Positions 8,721 through 16,570 of a DNA stretch of 64,000 nt are shown here, piece after piece (within the stretch, counting starts at the first letter, position 1; the number at the start of each line of letters is the position of its first letter). Position numbers and translations under genes: made by a program. This DNA comes from Bacillota bacterium. Its GTDB lineage: Bacteria > Bacillota_I > Bacilli_A > RFN20 > CAG-288. Under the pieces are notes generated by a model. The model was given only the letters and a program-made list of their open reading frames with translations, was not told the DNA's origin and ran no database searches. Where the stretch lies: NCBI GenBank assembly GCA_023459795.1, contig JAEWSP010000001.1, forward strand, positions 1-64,000, read 5' to 3'.

Positions 8721-9965
8721 CTACTTTTCCTCCTTATTGTCGGATAGGACAAGGTTCGAAGTCAGGGATTTCTCAAGCCGGTCCTTGTTTTTCCGGAAGA
8801 CGATTCCGTACTGGGAGAAGAAATGGCCTAGGAGAATGGCGAGGATCAGAAGGAAAACGACGAATTCGCAGGAGTAGGAGTTGAGGGAAGTAGCAAAGCC
8901 GGAATCGGCGAGGTTCCTGGCTCCCTTGTCGAGGAAGATGATGAGGGCGGAATAGCCAAGAGACTTGAACGGATTGAGGCCGGCAAGCCAGGCAACGATG
9001 ATGGCGGTGAAGCCATATCCTTGATCCGTGCTGCTGGAGATAGTATGGTCGAAGTTGGAGACAAGGAAGAAACCGATGATACCGCAGATAAGTCCGCTTA
9101 AGGCAACCGTCCTGCGGATGACATGTCGGACGTTGATGCCGGTATAGCGGGCCGTAGCAACGCTGGAACCGACGACGGAGATCTCATATCCGTGCTTCGT
9201 ATACTTCACGTAGAAGAAGATGAAACCCATCAGAAGAAGAACAAGAATAAGCGGAATCATCACGTATTCCTCTCCCCGGACGTTGGGAAGGTCCCACTTC
9301 GGGAACCATCCTGCCTCACTGGTCATATTGATCGTGGTCATCGCCGAGGCTTTTCCTCTCCAGATATTCGTGCTGAGGTTGACGAGGAGGATAGCGATGT
9401 AGTTCATCATCAGAGTGAAGAGGGTCTCATTCGTATTCCATCTCGCCTTGAAGAGAGCAGGGATATATGCCCAGATTGCTCCGCCTAATCCCCCAGCGAC
9501 GAGGCTGACCAGGATAATGACGGCACTGGGTGCCTTCCCGCCCATATAAATCATGCAGCAGGCCGTCAGAAGCCCGCCGATCAGGACCTGGCCCTGAGCA
9601 CCGATGTTCCAGTACCTCATCCTATAGGCAGGAATCAAGGCCAAAGAGATAGCAAAGAGAATCGTGAGGAATTTCAGGAAACTAAAGAATTTGGACTGGA
9701 CCAACCCGTTAGAGTTGAAGCAGATTGTTCCTTCTACGATGTACATGACGGCCTCGAACGGGTTCTTCTTTCCGACAATCCAGAGATAGAGAAGGGAGAT
9801 GACGACAGCACCGAGGATCGTAATTGCCTTGTAGAGGAAGATTTGCCCTTTGGTCAGGTTTGAACGCCTTACGATACGGGCGAAAGGAGCCTTCTTGGCA
9901 GGTTGTTCCTTGGCTGCAGGAGCCAAATTTTCCGTAACCGGAATATTCTTTGCGTTTGTTTCCAT
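8721..9965 (-). CDS. Nucleoside ABC importer permease 1 (NupP/YufP-like)
   Basis: 414 residues. An N-terminal cytoplasmic stretch of about 40 residues precedes around ten hydrophobic helices. The family block RYWNIGAQGQVLIGGLLTA (about 135) is typical of the YufP/RbsC branch of inner-membrane components. GGAGGG lies 7 bases before the ATG and the ATPase stop codon immediately abuts it, so it is tightly coupled within the operon. It should pair with the second permease in a heterodimeric channel. Substrate is inferred from the riboswitch and the BMP lipoprotein: purine nucleosides. Confidence 0.9.
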   Translation of the reverse strand: METNAKNIPVTENLAPAAKEQPAKKAPFARIVRRSNLTKGQIFLYKAITILGAVVISLLYLWIVGKKNPFEAVMYIVEGTICFNSNGLVQSKFFSFLKFLTILFAISLALIPAYRMRYWNIGAQGQVLIGGLLTACCMIYMGGKAPSAVIILVSLVAGGLGGAIWAYIPALFKARWNTNETLFTLMMNYIAILLVNLSTNIWRGKASAMTTINMTSEAGWFPKWDLPNVRGEEYVMIPLILVLLLMGFIFFYVKYTKHGYEISVVGSSVATARYTGINVRHVIRRTVALSGLICGIIGFFLVSNFDHTISSSTDQGYGFTAIIVAWLAGLNPFKSLGYSALIIFLDKGARNLADSGFATSLNSYSCEFVVFLLILAILLGHFFSQYGIVFRKNKDRLEKSLTSNLVLSDNKEEK

Positions 9966-11519
9966 CTACTTTCCCTCCTTTTGAGAAGCCTGTTCCGTAG
10001 CAAGCTTTTCTCCGGCCATCAGTCTTCCAATCGTCCTCTTGTCGGCCGTCCTGGAATCGACGATTCCGGTGATGACTCCATCGCAGAGAACAAGAATCCG
10101 ATCCGTGAGGGCGAGAAGGACATCGAGGTCCTCTCCGACATAGACGACACCGACACCGGACTTCTTCTCTTCATTGAGAAGATTGTAGATGGCATAGGAA
10201 GTATTGATATCCAGGCCTCTTGTGGCATAGGCGGTAAGGAAGAGACGGGGATGGGAAGAAAGTTCTCTTCCGACCAGGACCTTCTGGACGTTTCCGCCGG
10301 AAAGATTCCTGACCGGAGTGTCCAGGGACGGAGTCAGGACATTCAGTTCCTTTTTCACGGTTACGGCAGTATCATGCGGTCTCTTCGTCTCGAGGAGGAA
10401 TGTGTTTCCTTCTTCGTAGGAGCGGAGCATCATGTTTCCAGTCATACCGAAATCGCCGACCAGTCCCATTCCGAGACGGTCTTCCGGAACATAGGCAAGC
10501 CGGACACCCAATCTCTTGATCTGCTTCGGAGTCTTCTGGACGAGGTCCTGGATCTTCCCTTCGCTGTCGGTATAAAGAATCTTGCTTCCCTTATCGCAGT
10601 TCTGGAGTCCGGTGATGGAATCCAGAAGTACCTTCTGTCCGGATCCGGAAACACCGGCAATGCCGAGTATTTCTCCGCCTTTGACCTGAAAAGAGACATC
10701 CTTCAAACATCTCACTCCATCTTCGGCGGTGCAGGAAAGGTGCTGTACATCCAGAATAGCCGGCTTGTTGAGAGGAAGAGTCCGTTCGATTTCCAGAGCC
10801 GTATGGGTTCCGACCATGGCATCGGTAAGGATTTCTTCCGTCGCCTTCTTGGTCTCGATCATATCCACCATCTTGCCTGCTCTTAGAATGGCGACCTTGT
10901 CGCTGATGGCAAGGACTTCGTTGAGCTTATGGGTGATGATGATAACGGACTTCCCGTCCTCCTTCATCTTGCGGAGAACAACAAAAAGCCGGTCCGTCTC
11001 CTGAGGAGTAAGGACTGCCGTCGGCTCATCGAGGATCAGGGTATCGACACCGCGGTAAAGCATCTTTACGATTTCGACGGTCTGCTTCTCGCTGACCGAC
11101 ATCTGATAGACCTTCTTCTTGGGATCGATTTCAAATCCGTACTTCTCGGAAATCTCCTTGACCTTCTGGTCAACGGCATCCTTGTGGATCAGAACTTTTC
11201 CGGGGAGTCCGAGGATGATATTCTCGGAAGCCGTAAATACATCAACGAGTTTGAAATGCTGATGGACCATGCCGATTCCTAGGCGATACGCATCTTCCGG
11301 GGAGTTGATGGAGACTTTCTCCCCATTGACACGGATTTCGCCCTCGTCCGGAAAATAAAGACCGGAAAGCATGTTCATCAAAGTCGTCTTGCCAGAACCA
11401 TTCTCTCCTAAAAGGGAAAGAATTTCTCCTTTATAAATTGTAAGGTTAACGTCACTATTGGCTACTACATTAGTACCGAATCTCTTCGTAATCCCGATCA
11501 TTTCGATCGCCTTTTCCAT
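9966..11519 (-). CDS. Nucleoside ABC importer ATPase with two ATP-binding domains (NupO/YufO-like)
   Basis: 517 residues from the ATG at 11519 (MEKAIEMIGITKRFG). The ATG at 11531 overlaps the ribosome site: its own GGAGG serves the downstream ATG with 5 bases spacing. Domain 1 has Walker A GENGSGKT (about 36), signature MSVSEKQTVEI and Walker B LILDEPTAVLT. Domain 2 has a loose Walker A (GVSGSGQK, with Gln in place of the usual Lys-Thr region) and signature LSGGNVQKVLVGRE, and lacks the usual Walker B DEP (FLTAYATRGLD). This asymmetry is normal for the RbsA/YufO class, where one site is degenerate. It energises the two permeases encoded next. Confidence 0.93.
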   Translation of the reverse strand: MEKAIEMIGITKRFGTNVVANSDVNLTIYKGEILSLLGENGSGKTTLMNMLSGLYFPDEGEIRVNGEKVSINSPEDAYRLGIGMVHQHFKLVDVFTASENIILGLPGKVLIHKDAVDQKVKEISEKYGFEIDPKKKVYQMSVSEKQTVEIVKMLYRGVDTLILDEPTAVLTPQETDRLFVVLRKMKEDGKSVIIITHKLNEVLAISDKVAILRAGKMVDMIETKKATEEILTDAMVGTHTALEIERTLPLNKPAILDVQHLSCTAEDGVRCLKDVSFQVKGGEILGIAGVSGSGQKVLLDSITGLQNCDKGSKILYTDSEGKIQDLVQKTPKQIKRLGVRLAYVPEDRLGMGLVGDFGMTGNMMLRSYEEGNTFLLETKRPHDTAVTVKKELNVLTPSLDTPVRNLSGGNVQKVLVGRELSSHPRLFLTAYATRGLDINTSYAIYNLLNEEKKSGVGVVYVGEDLDVLLALTDRILVLCDGVITGIVDSRTADKRTIGRLMAGEKLATEQASQKEGK

Positions 11520-11544
11520 AAAGACCTCCATTAGACAACAACAA

Positions 11545-11570
11545 CCGGAGAGGGGAATTCCCCTCTCCGG
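11545..11570 (-). promoter_or_regulatory. Perfect 26-base palindrome between lipoprotein and ATPase genes
   Basis: CCGGAGAGGGGAA followed by its exact complement TTCCCCTCTCCGG, flanked by ACAAC/GTTGT. In RNA this is a hairpin of up to 13 bp. No run of T follows on the minus strand, so it is not an ordinary terminator. It most likely protects the 3' end of the abundant lipoprotein message or lets only part of the transcripts continue. Confidence 0.75.
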
Positions 11571-11604
11571 CGTTGTAAATAAGACCTAGAAGAACAAAGA
11601 AAGA

Positions 11605-12939
11605 CTACTTGGCAGCAGCAATCTCGGTGATGCCATCGATACGGATGGAGAAGTACGGAGCAGAACGATCGACAGACTCCTGGATGTAGTTGACAGTTCC
11701 GGCAGTCTTGACCTCTTCCTTGGTTTCGCCCTGGAAGATGACCTTGCCACCCTGCGACCAATCCTTGTAGGAGAAGTCAACCCTGTAGGAAGAGACATGT
11801 TTGCTGGCATCAACAGTGACGCCGTAGTTGCCATCGGGATTGGAAACAGTGAACTTGGAAGTATCGAAGACGCGGACATCTCCGTCCGTAATCTTCTTGG
11901 CCATAGCCTTGGCCTTGGTGGCAGCATCGGTAGGAGCATTCTTGCCGAAGCCGACGACGCCGACAGCCTCATCGGCATATCCCTTAGCCCAATCCTTATC
12001 GAGATCCTTGCCGGCAAGAGCCTGCTTGATGACGTAGTCATAGTACTTCTCCCAGTTGTTGGTGGAGGAAGCAATAGCGGCATCCGGAGCAGCAGTCGTC
12101 ATATCGACATTGTAGCCGACGCTGTAAGCAGCATGGGCACCCTTGGAAGCATCTTCGGAATTCTTGAGGTATTCGTTGACGGCTTCCGGAGCACCGGTGG
12201 AATCGGCGTGCTGGCCGACGATGATGGCACCGCCGCTGAGAAGAGCCTTGGCAGCTTCCTTCTCGGCATCGTGGTCATACCAGGAATTGGTATACTTGAC
12301 AGACATATGGATGTTGTCGATACCGGCTCCGGCCTTGAGGCCGAGGTAGAAGGCAGTATAGCCGGAAACGACTTCGGCATAGTTATAGGCACCGACATAT
12401 CCGATTTCATAATCGTTCGGATAAGCAGTGTTGGTTCCCTTGCTGGCCTTGTTGGCGGTAATCATATCGGCAAGCTTAAGTCCGCCGATATAGCCGGAGA
12501 CGTAACGGGCTTCATAGATGTTGTCGAAGGCATTGTAGAAATTATCGAGTCCGGAAATGGCAGCATAGTCGCCAGTCATGGAAATGACCTTGACGTCCTT
12601 GTTGTCCTTGGCGAACTGGTAGGCACCATCCTGGTGTCCATAGGAATTGGTGATAACGACCTTGGCTCCGGCATCGACGATTTCCTGAAGATTCGTCTTA
12701 ACCGTAGAAGCCTCTTCGCCGATCTTGGTCTTGAGGATCAGGTTCTTTTCAGCAGAAAGACCATTCGCCTTGAGAGCGTTCTGAAGTCCTTCGATGTGAG
12801 CCTTGGAATAGGTCTCGGAAGTGTCGCCGACAGAAACCATACCAATCTTGAAATTGTCCTTGGAATCAGTCGATCCCTTGCAACCAGCAAGACTAAGAGC
12901 AGAAACAGCAACCAGCGTCATCATCAGTACCTTTTTCAT
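11605..12939 (-). CDS. BMP-family nucleoside-binding lipoprotein
   Basis: 444 residues from ATG 12939 (MKKVLMMTLVAVSALSLAGC), with AGGAG 8 bases upstream; upstream frame extension enters the riboswitch leader and is rejected. Lipobox LAGC gives a lipidated Cys20. The mature part has BMP (PnrA/TmpC) family blocks: KIGMVSVGDTSETYSKAHIEGLQNAL, VVITNSYGHQDGAYQFA, YEIGYVGAYNYAEVVSGYTAFYLG, and GQHADSTGAPEAV. It is the extracellular receptor of the importer encoded next and is expected to bind purine nucleosides. First gene after a guanine-type riboswitch. Confidence 0.92.
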   Translation of the reverse strand: MKKVLMMTLVAVSALSLAGCKGSTDSKDNFKIGMVSVGDTSETYSKAHIEGLQNALKANGLSAEKNLILKTKIGEEASTVKTNLQEIVDAGAKVVITNSYGHQDGAYQFAKDNKDVKVISMTGDYAAISGLDNFYNAFDNIYEARYVSGYIGGLKLADMITANKASKGTNTAYPNDYEIGYVGAYNYAEVVSGYTAFYLGLKAGAGIDNIHMSVKYTNSWYDHDAEKEAAKALLSGGAIIVGQHADSTGAPEAVNEYLKNSEDASKGAHAAYSVGYNVDMTTAAPDAAIASSTNNWEKYYDYVIKQALAGKDLDKDWAKGYADEAVGVVGFGKNAPTDAATKAKAMAKKITDGDVRVFDTSKFTVSNPDGNYGVTVDASKHVSSYRVDFSYKDWSQGGKVIFQGETKEEVKTAGTVNYIQESVDRSAPYFSIRIDGITEIAAAK

Positions 12940-13062
12940 TGGGTATCTCCTTTTGTGGGATAGAGTTGGTGATAACCAACCGCAATCTTCGCAAATAGGG
13001 AAATACGTTTCTTTATAAAAACCTGAAAAAGGTAAAAAGATAAAAAGGAAGAAGTTTTCAGA

Positions 13063-13130
13063 TCCCCATAGAGCCCTGTTTACGGTAGGGCGTAGAAACG
13101 ATTCCACCACATCTGGAAGATATATGGGTC
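13063..13130 (-). ncRNA. Purine riboswitch aptamer (guanine-type)
   Basis: Minus strand. P1 pairs CCCATA (from 13128) with TATGGG (to 13065). P2 TTCCA/TGGAA carries a GATGTGG loop. The J2/3 core GTTTCTAC is exact. P3 GCCC/GGGC carries loop 3 with CCGTAAA. The base before the 3' P1 strand (CTCTATGG) is C, the position that selects guanine-type ligands over adenine. Loop-loop bases and core match the purine class closely. It stands between a TATAAT at 13155-13160 and the BMP lipoprotein gene. A short hairpin ACCT-TTTTC-AGGT with TTTTTAT at about 13018-13033 could be the terminator of the expression platform, but an antiterminator was not resolved. Confidence 0.9.
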
Positions 13131-13154
13131 ACCTCTACTCTTCTCAACGGAATG

Positions 13155-13160
13155 ATTATA
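13155..13160 (-). promoter_or_regulatory. -10 box ahead of the purine riboswitch
   Basis: TATAAT on the minus strand, 25 bases ahead of the aptamer's P1. The -35 region at 17 bases is poor. Confidence 0.55.
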
Positions 13161-13308
13161 CAAAAAAACCATTTCTCAACTCCAGTATCCCGACGTTGTT
13201 TTTCCTTGAAAGCGGTTATCAAAGACTTTTTGAAAAGATGAAAAAAGACCATTTTTCATTCACAAAAAATAGAAAAAAAGCCTTTTCTATCGCGAAAAGC
13301 GGCATAAG

Positions 13309-13332
13309 AAAAAGCCACCTTCTCAGGTGGCT
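13309..13332 (-). terminator. Terminator of infC-rpmI-rplT
   Basis: AGCCACCT-GAGA-AGGTGGCT on the minus strand then TTTTTC; 8-bp stem with a GNRA-type loop. Confidence 0.92.
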
Positions 13333-13345
13333 CTTAATGCAAAGG

Positions 13346-13723
13346 CTACTTTGCAGCCTTCTTGCTTTCGGCGGCAACAGCCTTCTTGGCAGTGTCGGCA
13401 AGAGCAGTGAACTGCTTCGGATCAGTACCAGCGATCTCGGACAGCATCTTGCGGTTGAGCTCGATGTTGGCAAGCTTCAGTCCATACATGAACTGGTTGT
13501 AGCTGGTTCCGTTCATCTTTGCAGCGGCCGAGATACGGCGGATCCAGAGCTTACGATAGTCCTGTTTTCTTTCCTTACGTCCATTGAAGCCATACCACTC
13601 AGCCCGCATTACGGACTCTTTGGCAGTCTTGTATAGACGATGACGTGCGCCGAAGTATCCTTCGGCCTTCTTCATGATACGCTTACGATTAGCGTGTCTG
13701 ACGGTTCCACCCTTGACTCTCAT
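13346..13723 (-). CDS. rplT: Ribosomal protein L20
   Basis: 125 residues. Starts [20 protein letters not shown] and continues with [17 protein letters not shown] and [16 protein letters not shown], all typical of bL20, an early assembly protein of the large subunit that in Firmicutes also represses its own operon by binding the infC leader. The last ~10 residues form an Ala/Lys-rich tail. Third gene of infC-rpmI-rplT; 17 bases separate it from rpmI. Confidence 0.97.
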   Translation of the reverse strand: MRVKGGTVRHANRKRIMKKAEGYFGARHRLYKTAKESVMRAEWYGFNGRKERKQDYRKLWIRRISAAAKMNGTSYNQFMYGLKLANIELNRKMLSEIAGTDPKQFTALADTAKKAVAAESKKAAK

Positions 13724-13740
13724 GATTCAATCTCCTTAGG

Positions 13741-13935
13741 TTACTTCGAGATCATCTGTTTGATGATCTTGGTCTGCGTCGGCTTAAGATAACGAGCATG
13801 TCTGTTGTGGACAATGTTCTTGTGCTGCTTGTTATGGCTTAAGTGGCTGGTATTCTGGTTCCACTTCTTAAGCTTTCCGCTTGCAGTGAGACGGAATCTC
13901 TTGACGACACCTCTCTTACTTCTCATTTTCGGCAT
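13741..13935 (-). CDS. rpmI: Ribosomal protein L35
   Basis: 64 residues from MPKMRSKRGVVKRFRLT, the standard bL35 start; the longer frame to 13971 overlaps infC and is rejected. The ATG at 13935 has GGAGG about 10 bases upstream, lying at the end of infC. Motifs SGKLKKW and the basic C-terminal half fit the family. Large-subunit structural protein. Confidence 0.96.
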   Translation of the reverse strand: MPKMRSKRGVVKRFRLTASGKLKKWNQNTSHLSHNKQHKNIVHNRHARYLKPTQTKIIKQMISK

Positions 13936-13952
13936 GGGTAATGATCCTCCTA

Positions 13953-14522
13953 TTACTTCTTTTTCGGACATACCATAACGAAATAGTCTCTTCCCAGCAT
14001 ATCCGGAGTAGCTTCCACGGCACCATGTTCCGTAATCATGCCGAGGAAGGTGTTCATCGTATCTTTGACGATATCCATTCTCGACATCATTCTTCCCTTG
14101 ACGAAGACGGCAACGCGAACCTTCATCCCGTCATCCAGGAATTCGTTCGCAGCTTTCGCCTTGGTCGCAAGGTCATGCTTATCAGTGGTAGCAGTGAAAC
14201 GGATCTCCTTGACCCCGGTCTTCTTCTGATTCTTCTTGGCATCCTTGGCTTTCTTTTCCTGCTCGAACTTATATTTGCCAAAGTCCAAGATCTTGCAGAC
14301 CGGCGGATTGGCCGACGGAGAGACGCAGAAGAGATCCAGTCCTAATTCGACGGACTTATCCTGGGCATCCCTAAGCGGCACGACTCCGAAGCTCTCCCCT
14401 TCCGGTCCGATCAGCAGGACTTCCCGGAAATGGATACGCTCGTTGACGAGATCCTTATCATAGTTGCTCCGCGGTCTCATTCCACCGTGGAAGTTCGGCT
14501 GATAATTGTTACCCTTGTATAT
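13953..14522 (-). CDS. infC: Translation initiation factor IF-3, probable AUA start
   Basis: IF-3 keeps the large subunit apart and checks the initiator codon. The N-domain begins DKDLVNERIHFREVLLIGPEG, the linker is rich in Lys, and the C-domain has GVKEIRFTATTDKHDL and KVRVAVFVKGR. A strong GGAGG lies at about 14532-14536. The only in-frame codon at a proper distance (9 bases) is ATA at 14522, giving 189 residues. The first ATG (14480, 175 residues) has GGTGGA touching it and no spacing. infC is well known for rare start codons (AUU, AUC) used for autogenous control, so AUA is favoured here, though the ATG cannot be excluded. First gene of infC-rpmI-rplT. Confidence 0.93.
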   Translation of the reverse strand: MYKGNNYQPNFHGGMRPRSNYDKDLVNERIHFREVLLIGPEGESFGVVPLRDAQDKSVELGLDLFCVSPSANPPVCKILDFGKYKFEQEKKAKDAKKNQKKTGVKEIRFTATTDKHDLATKAKAANEFLDDGMKVRVAVFVKGRMMSRMDIVKDTMNTFLGMITEHGAVEATPDMLGRDYFVMVCPKKK

Positions 14523-14546
14523 AGTGTGTTTCCTCCAGACTTTTCG

Positions 14547-14579
14547 AAAAACGGGCAATCCGGAAGAGGATTGCCCGTT
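14547..14579 (-). terminator. Attenuator in the infC leader
   Basis: AACGGGCAATCC pairs perfectly with GGATTGCCCGTT (12 bp, 6-base loop), followed by TTTTTC on the minus strand, 11 bases ahead of the infC ribosome site. It is an intrinsic terminator inside a leader, so read-through must be controlled. Confidence 0.9.
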
Positions 14580-14716
14580 ATGATTTCTTTCCAGTTCACG
14601 CAATAAGTCTTACTAGCAAGGCTTACGAGTGAATCATGGTCAGGCATCGAACCTATCGGAACAGAATCCGATCAGGTGAAGAACGGGTGTCCTTCTTTCC
14701 TACCGCGATTTTCGCA
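14580..14716 (-). promoter_or_regulatory. infC leader RNA, probable L20-binding leader
   Basis: About 140 bases between the predicted start (near 14716) and the attenuator. In Bacillus the same operon is repressed by L20 binding its leader and favouring termination. The position, length, and a closing part reading GCGTGAACTGGAAAGAAAT before the terminator agree with that type. A sequence ACCTGATC inside it resembles a TPP riboswitch element by chance only. Confidence 0.65.
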
Positions 14717-14722
14717 ACGTTA

Positions 14723-14751
14723 ATTATACCGGCTTCTTTGTATTTTGTCAA
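14723..14751 (-). promoter_or_regulatory. Consensus promoter of infC-rpmI-rplT
   Basis: Minus strand TTGACA, 17 bases, TATAAT: a full-consensus sigma-A promoter, the strongest seen in the window. Confidence 0.9.
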
Positions 14752-14878
14752 CAAAAGAATAAGAAGACTGTTCCTAAGCTCCTTTTCTTCCCGACTTGGT
14801 CGGCTTTTCTTAGATGCTCCGAATGAAGATTATAACCTGCAAGGCGATGGTTTCCGCTTCCTTTCCGCTAGAGACAGC

Positions 14879-14907
14879 AAAAAAGAGGATGCCACAGCAG
14901 CATCCTC
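14879..14907 (-). terminator. Terminator behind the QueD-like gene
   Basis: GAGGATGC pairs with GCATCCTC over a 7-base loop on the minus strand, followed by six T. Confidence 0.9.
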
Positions 14908-14929
14908 CCTATTTCTATTTCTTACTTTA

Positions 14930-15499
14930 CTATCTTGGGGCCTTGTATCCGCATTTCGGGCAGACGCCATTAGCATCCAGAGCGATTCCGCAGAGCGGGC
15001 ATCTTGCAATCGTCTTCTTAACTTCGTATTCCTGGCTTGCACAATTCACCCCGCTGCTGAAGGTGATCTTGGCGATATTGAGTTTGTCCTTGAGGAGATC
15101 ATAGACGATCTTGATCATTCCTTCGACAGTCATGGTTTCCTTGGTGACCACCATCCGGCAATCCGGATAGGCAGTGGCGAGTTTCGTCTTGAAGGCAGGT
15201 CCTTTCATCTTGTTCGTAGGCGATCCGTTTCGGATGCCCTGCTTGTCATAGACAGCAAGGATGGCAGGAAGCAACGGATCATCTTCCCGAAGAATCAGGG
15301 CATGATCGAAGTTCTTCAGAAGATTCCAGCAAGTCTTCTGGATTTCGTTGCAGGGGAAAACCATATTGACTCCCGGATTAATCGTATCTTCGACTTCGAT
15401 GGTAAGGATGCCGGTATGGCCATGCAGATACTGCGCCTCTCCTTTGAAGCCATAGAAACGATGAGCATACTGGAGTTCTAATCTTGCGATGCTTCTCAT
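14930..15499 (-). CDS. QueD/PTPS-like protein with C-terminal zinc ribbon
   Basis: 189 residues from ATG 15499 (MRSIARLELQYAHRFYG), with GGAG 9 bases upstream. The 6-pyruvoyl-tetrahydropterin synthase fold is marked by zinc ligands in AHRF and HGHTG, NFDHALIL, and TKETMTVEGMI. Such proteins make carboxytetrahydropterin for queuosine (QueD) or act on pterins in folate synthesis. Two features are odd. The catalytic Cys that normally sits four residues before HGH is absent (EAQYLHGH). A treble-clef style zinc ribbon with two CxxC pairs (CPLCG...CPKCG) is fused at the C-terminus, with an extra Cys just ahead. It may be a variant enzyme or a non-catalytic binder. Its own promoter lies about 200 bases upstream, so the message has a long leader. 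Confidence 0.75.
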   Translation of the reverse strand: MRSIARLELQYAHRFYGFKGEAQYLHGHTGILTIEVEDTINPGVNMVFPCNEIQKTCWNLLKNFDHALILREDDPLLPAILAVYDKQGIRNGSPTNKMKGPAFKTKLATAYPDCRMVVTKETMTVEGMIKIVYDLLKDKLNIAKITFSSGVNCASQEYEVKKTIARCPLCGIALDANGVCPKCGYKAPR

Positions 15500-15704
15500 A
15501 TAGTGTTTCTCCGTTTCTGCGATTATTATGACGGGCAAAGCCAGAAATCGCCTTCTGTGGATTCCTTACCGCGCTTCATGCCAGCACTTCCTGCCATAGG
15601 ATTCCTGCAATCTTTAGGACCTTCCTTCTGTACCGGGCTCTTCGCTCTTAACCTATAAACAAAAGAGCTTTGTTTTGCTTTCCTTTGCTTTTTTCTTTAC
15701 CATT
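15500..15704 (-). other. Long 5' leader of the QueD-like gene
   Basis: About 200 bases without an ORF. Minus strand shows AGCTCTT/AAGAGCG pairing early and purine-rich stretches later (GGAATCC occurs twice). I tested it by eye against preQ1, THF, TPP, purine, SRP and RNase P patterns and found no match. It may be a structured leader of unknown type or simply untranslated sequence. Confidence 0.35.
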
Positions 15705-15733
15705 ATTTTAGCCTAACCCCGTTTCAATAGCAA
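15705..15733 (-). promoter_or_regulatory. Probable promoter of the QueD-like gene
   Basis: Minus strand TTGCTA, 17 bases, TAAAAT. The predicted start near 15698 gives a ~200-base leader. The rest of the gap to 15822 shows nothing further. Confidence 0.5.
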
Positions 15734-15822
15734 TTCCTCTTCCTTGGCTTGCTTTTCTCGAAGCCTCATTGCAGAATGTTTTCCCCAATGGCAGGATCCA
15801 TTCGATCTGTTTCCTGGAAATC

Positions 15823-15846
15823 AAAAAAAGCCCGAAAGAATCGGGC
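15823..15846 (-). terminator. Terminator behind the HAD gene
   Basis: GCCCGA/TCGGGC stem with a short loop on the minus strand followed by seven T. Confidence 0.9.
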
Positions 15847-15871
15847 TTTTCATGAATAAGGCAAAGAAGAT

Positions 15872-16531
15872 CTAGCTTTCGCTTCTTCTAAGCTTTTCCA
15901 GGGTCTCGTCAAGCTCCTTGACCGTAGAGACAAGATAATCCGGCTTAGCTTCTACAAGGCTCTCTTTAGAACCGTATCCCCAGGTGACAGCAATGGAAAG
16001 GATATTGTTCTTCCTGGCTCCCTGTACATCAAAGGACGTATCCCCGATCATGACCGGAAGGACGGACGGGGCAAGCGAATCCAGGCAGTCCTTGACGATC
16101 AGTTCCTTCTTGTCATGGCTTTTGTCAAAGGAAGCACCGTAGATCCTGTTGAAATAGGAATAGACATGGTTGTTCTGTAGGATCGAAGTGGCAAGAGGAG
16201 TCGGCTTAGAAGTCGCCACATAAAGTTCTTCCCTCTCCAGGAAAAGCTTCTTCAGGAGTTCGGCAATCCCAGGATATGGCGTATTCATCAGAAGCCCTTC
16301 TGTGAAATACCATTTCCGGTACCTAGTGATGGCTTCTTCGACTTTCTCCTCCGGAACGCCGAAACAAATAAAAGAATCCCGTAACGGGGGTCCGACAATG
16401 ATCCGGAGCTTGGAATCTTCCGGAATCGGATAGCCCATCTCGGCCATCGCCTTCTTGAAGCAGTAGTAGATGCCAGGCCCGGAATCGGTGAGAGTCCCGT
16501 CCTGATCGAATAATGCCGCTATTGTTTTCAT
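15872..16531 (-). CDS. HAD-superfamily hydrolase, phosphoglycolate phosphatase-like
   Basis: 219 residues. HAD motif I FDQDGTLTDS (nucleophile Asp9 and acid/base Asp11), motif II VATSKP, motif III Lys in HDKKELI, and motif IV MIGDTSFDVQGA are all present. A helical cap lies between motif I and II (subclass I), as in Gph, PpaX and related sugar phosphatases. The nearest well-known pattern is the Gph/PpaX group, but the substrate cannot be read. Ribosome site is weak (AGGA three bases before the ATG). It stands alone between two terminators. Confidence 0.88.
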   Translation of the reverse strand: MKTIAALFDQDGTLTDSGPGIYYCFKKAMAEMGYPIPEDSKLRIIVGPPLRDSFICFGVPEEKVEEAITRYRKWYFTEGLLMNTPYPGIAELLKKLFLEREELYVATSKPTPLATSILQNNHVYSYFNRIYGASFDKSHDKKELIVKDCLDSLAPSVLPVMIGDTSFDVQGARKNNILSIAVTWGYGSKESLVEAKPDYLVSTVKELDETLEKLRRSES

Positions 16532-16570
16532 GCTTCCTATTATGAAGGAATAAGAACCTGTTTGCTATAT

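Noticed and set aside
11531..11531. ATG at 11531 as start of the nucleoside ATPase gene
   Set aside because: Its own bases contain the GGAGG that serves the ATG at 11519; nothing precedes it as a ribosome site.
12940..13110. Longer frame of the BMP lipoprotein starting at 13110
   Set aside because: The extension would run through the riboswitch, and the signal peptide with lipobox begins at 12939.
14640..14690. ACCTGATC resembling the TPP riboswitch 3' element in the infC leader
   Set aside because: No CTGAGA-type partner element upstream and no thiamine gene; the leader fits L20 control better.
15500..15704. preQ1 or other known riboswitch ahead of the QueD-like gene
   Set aside because: None of the short diagnostic words of preQ1-I/II, THF, TPP, purine, SRP or RNase P RNAs could be found; kept as an unnamed leader.
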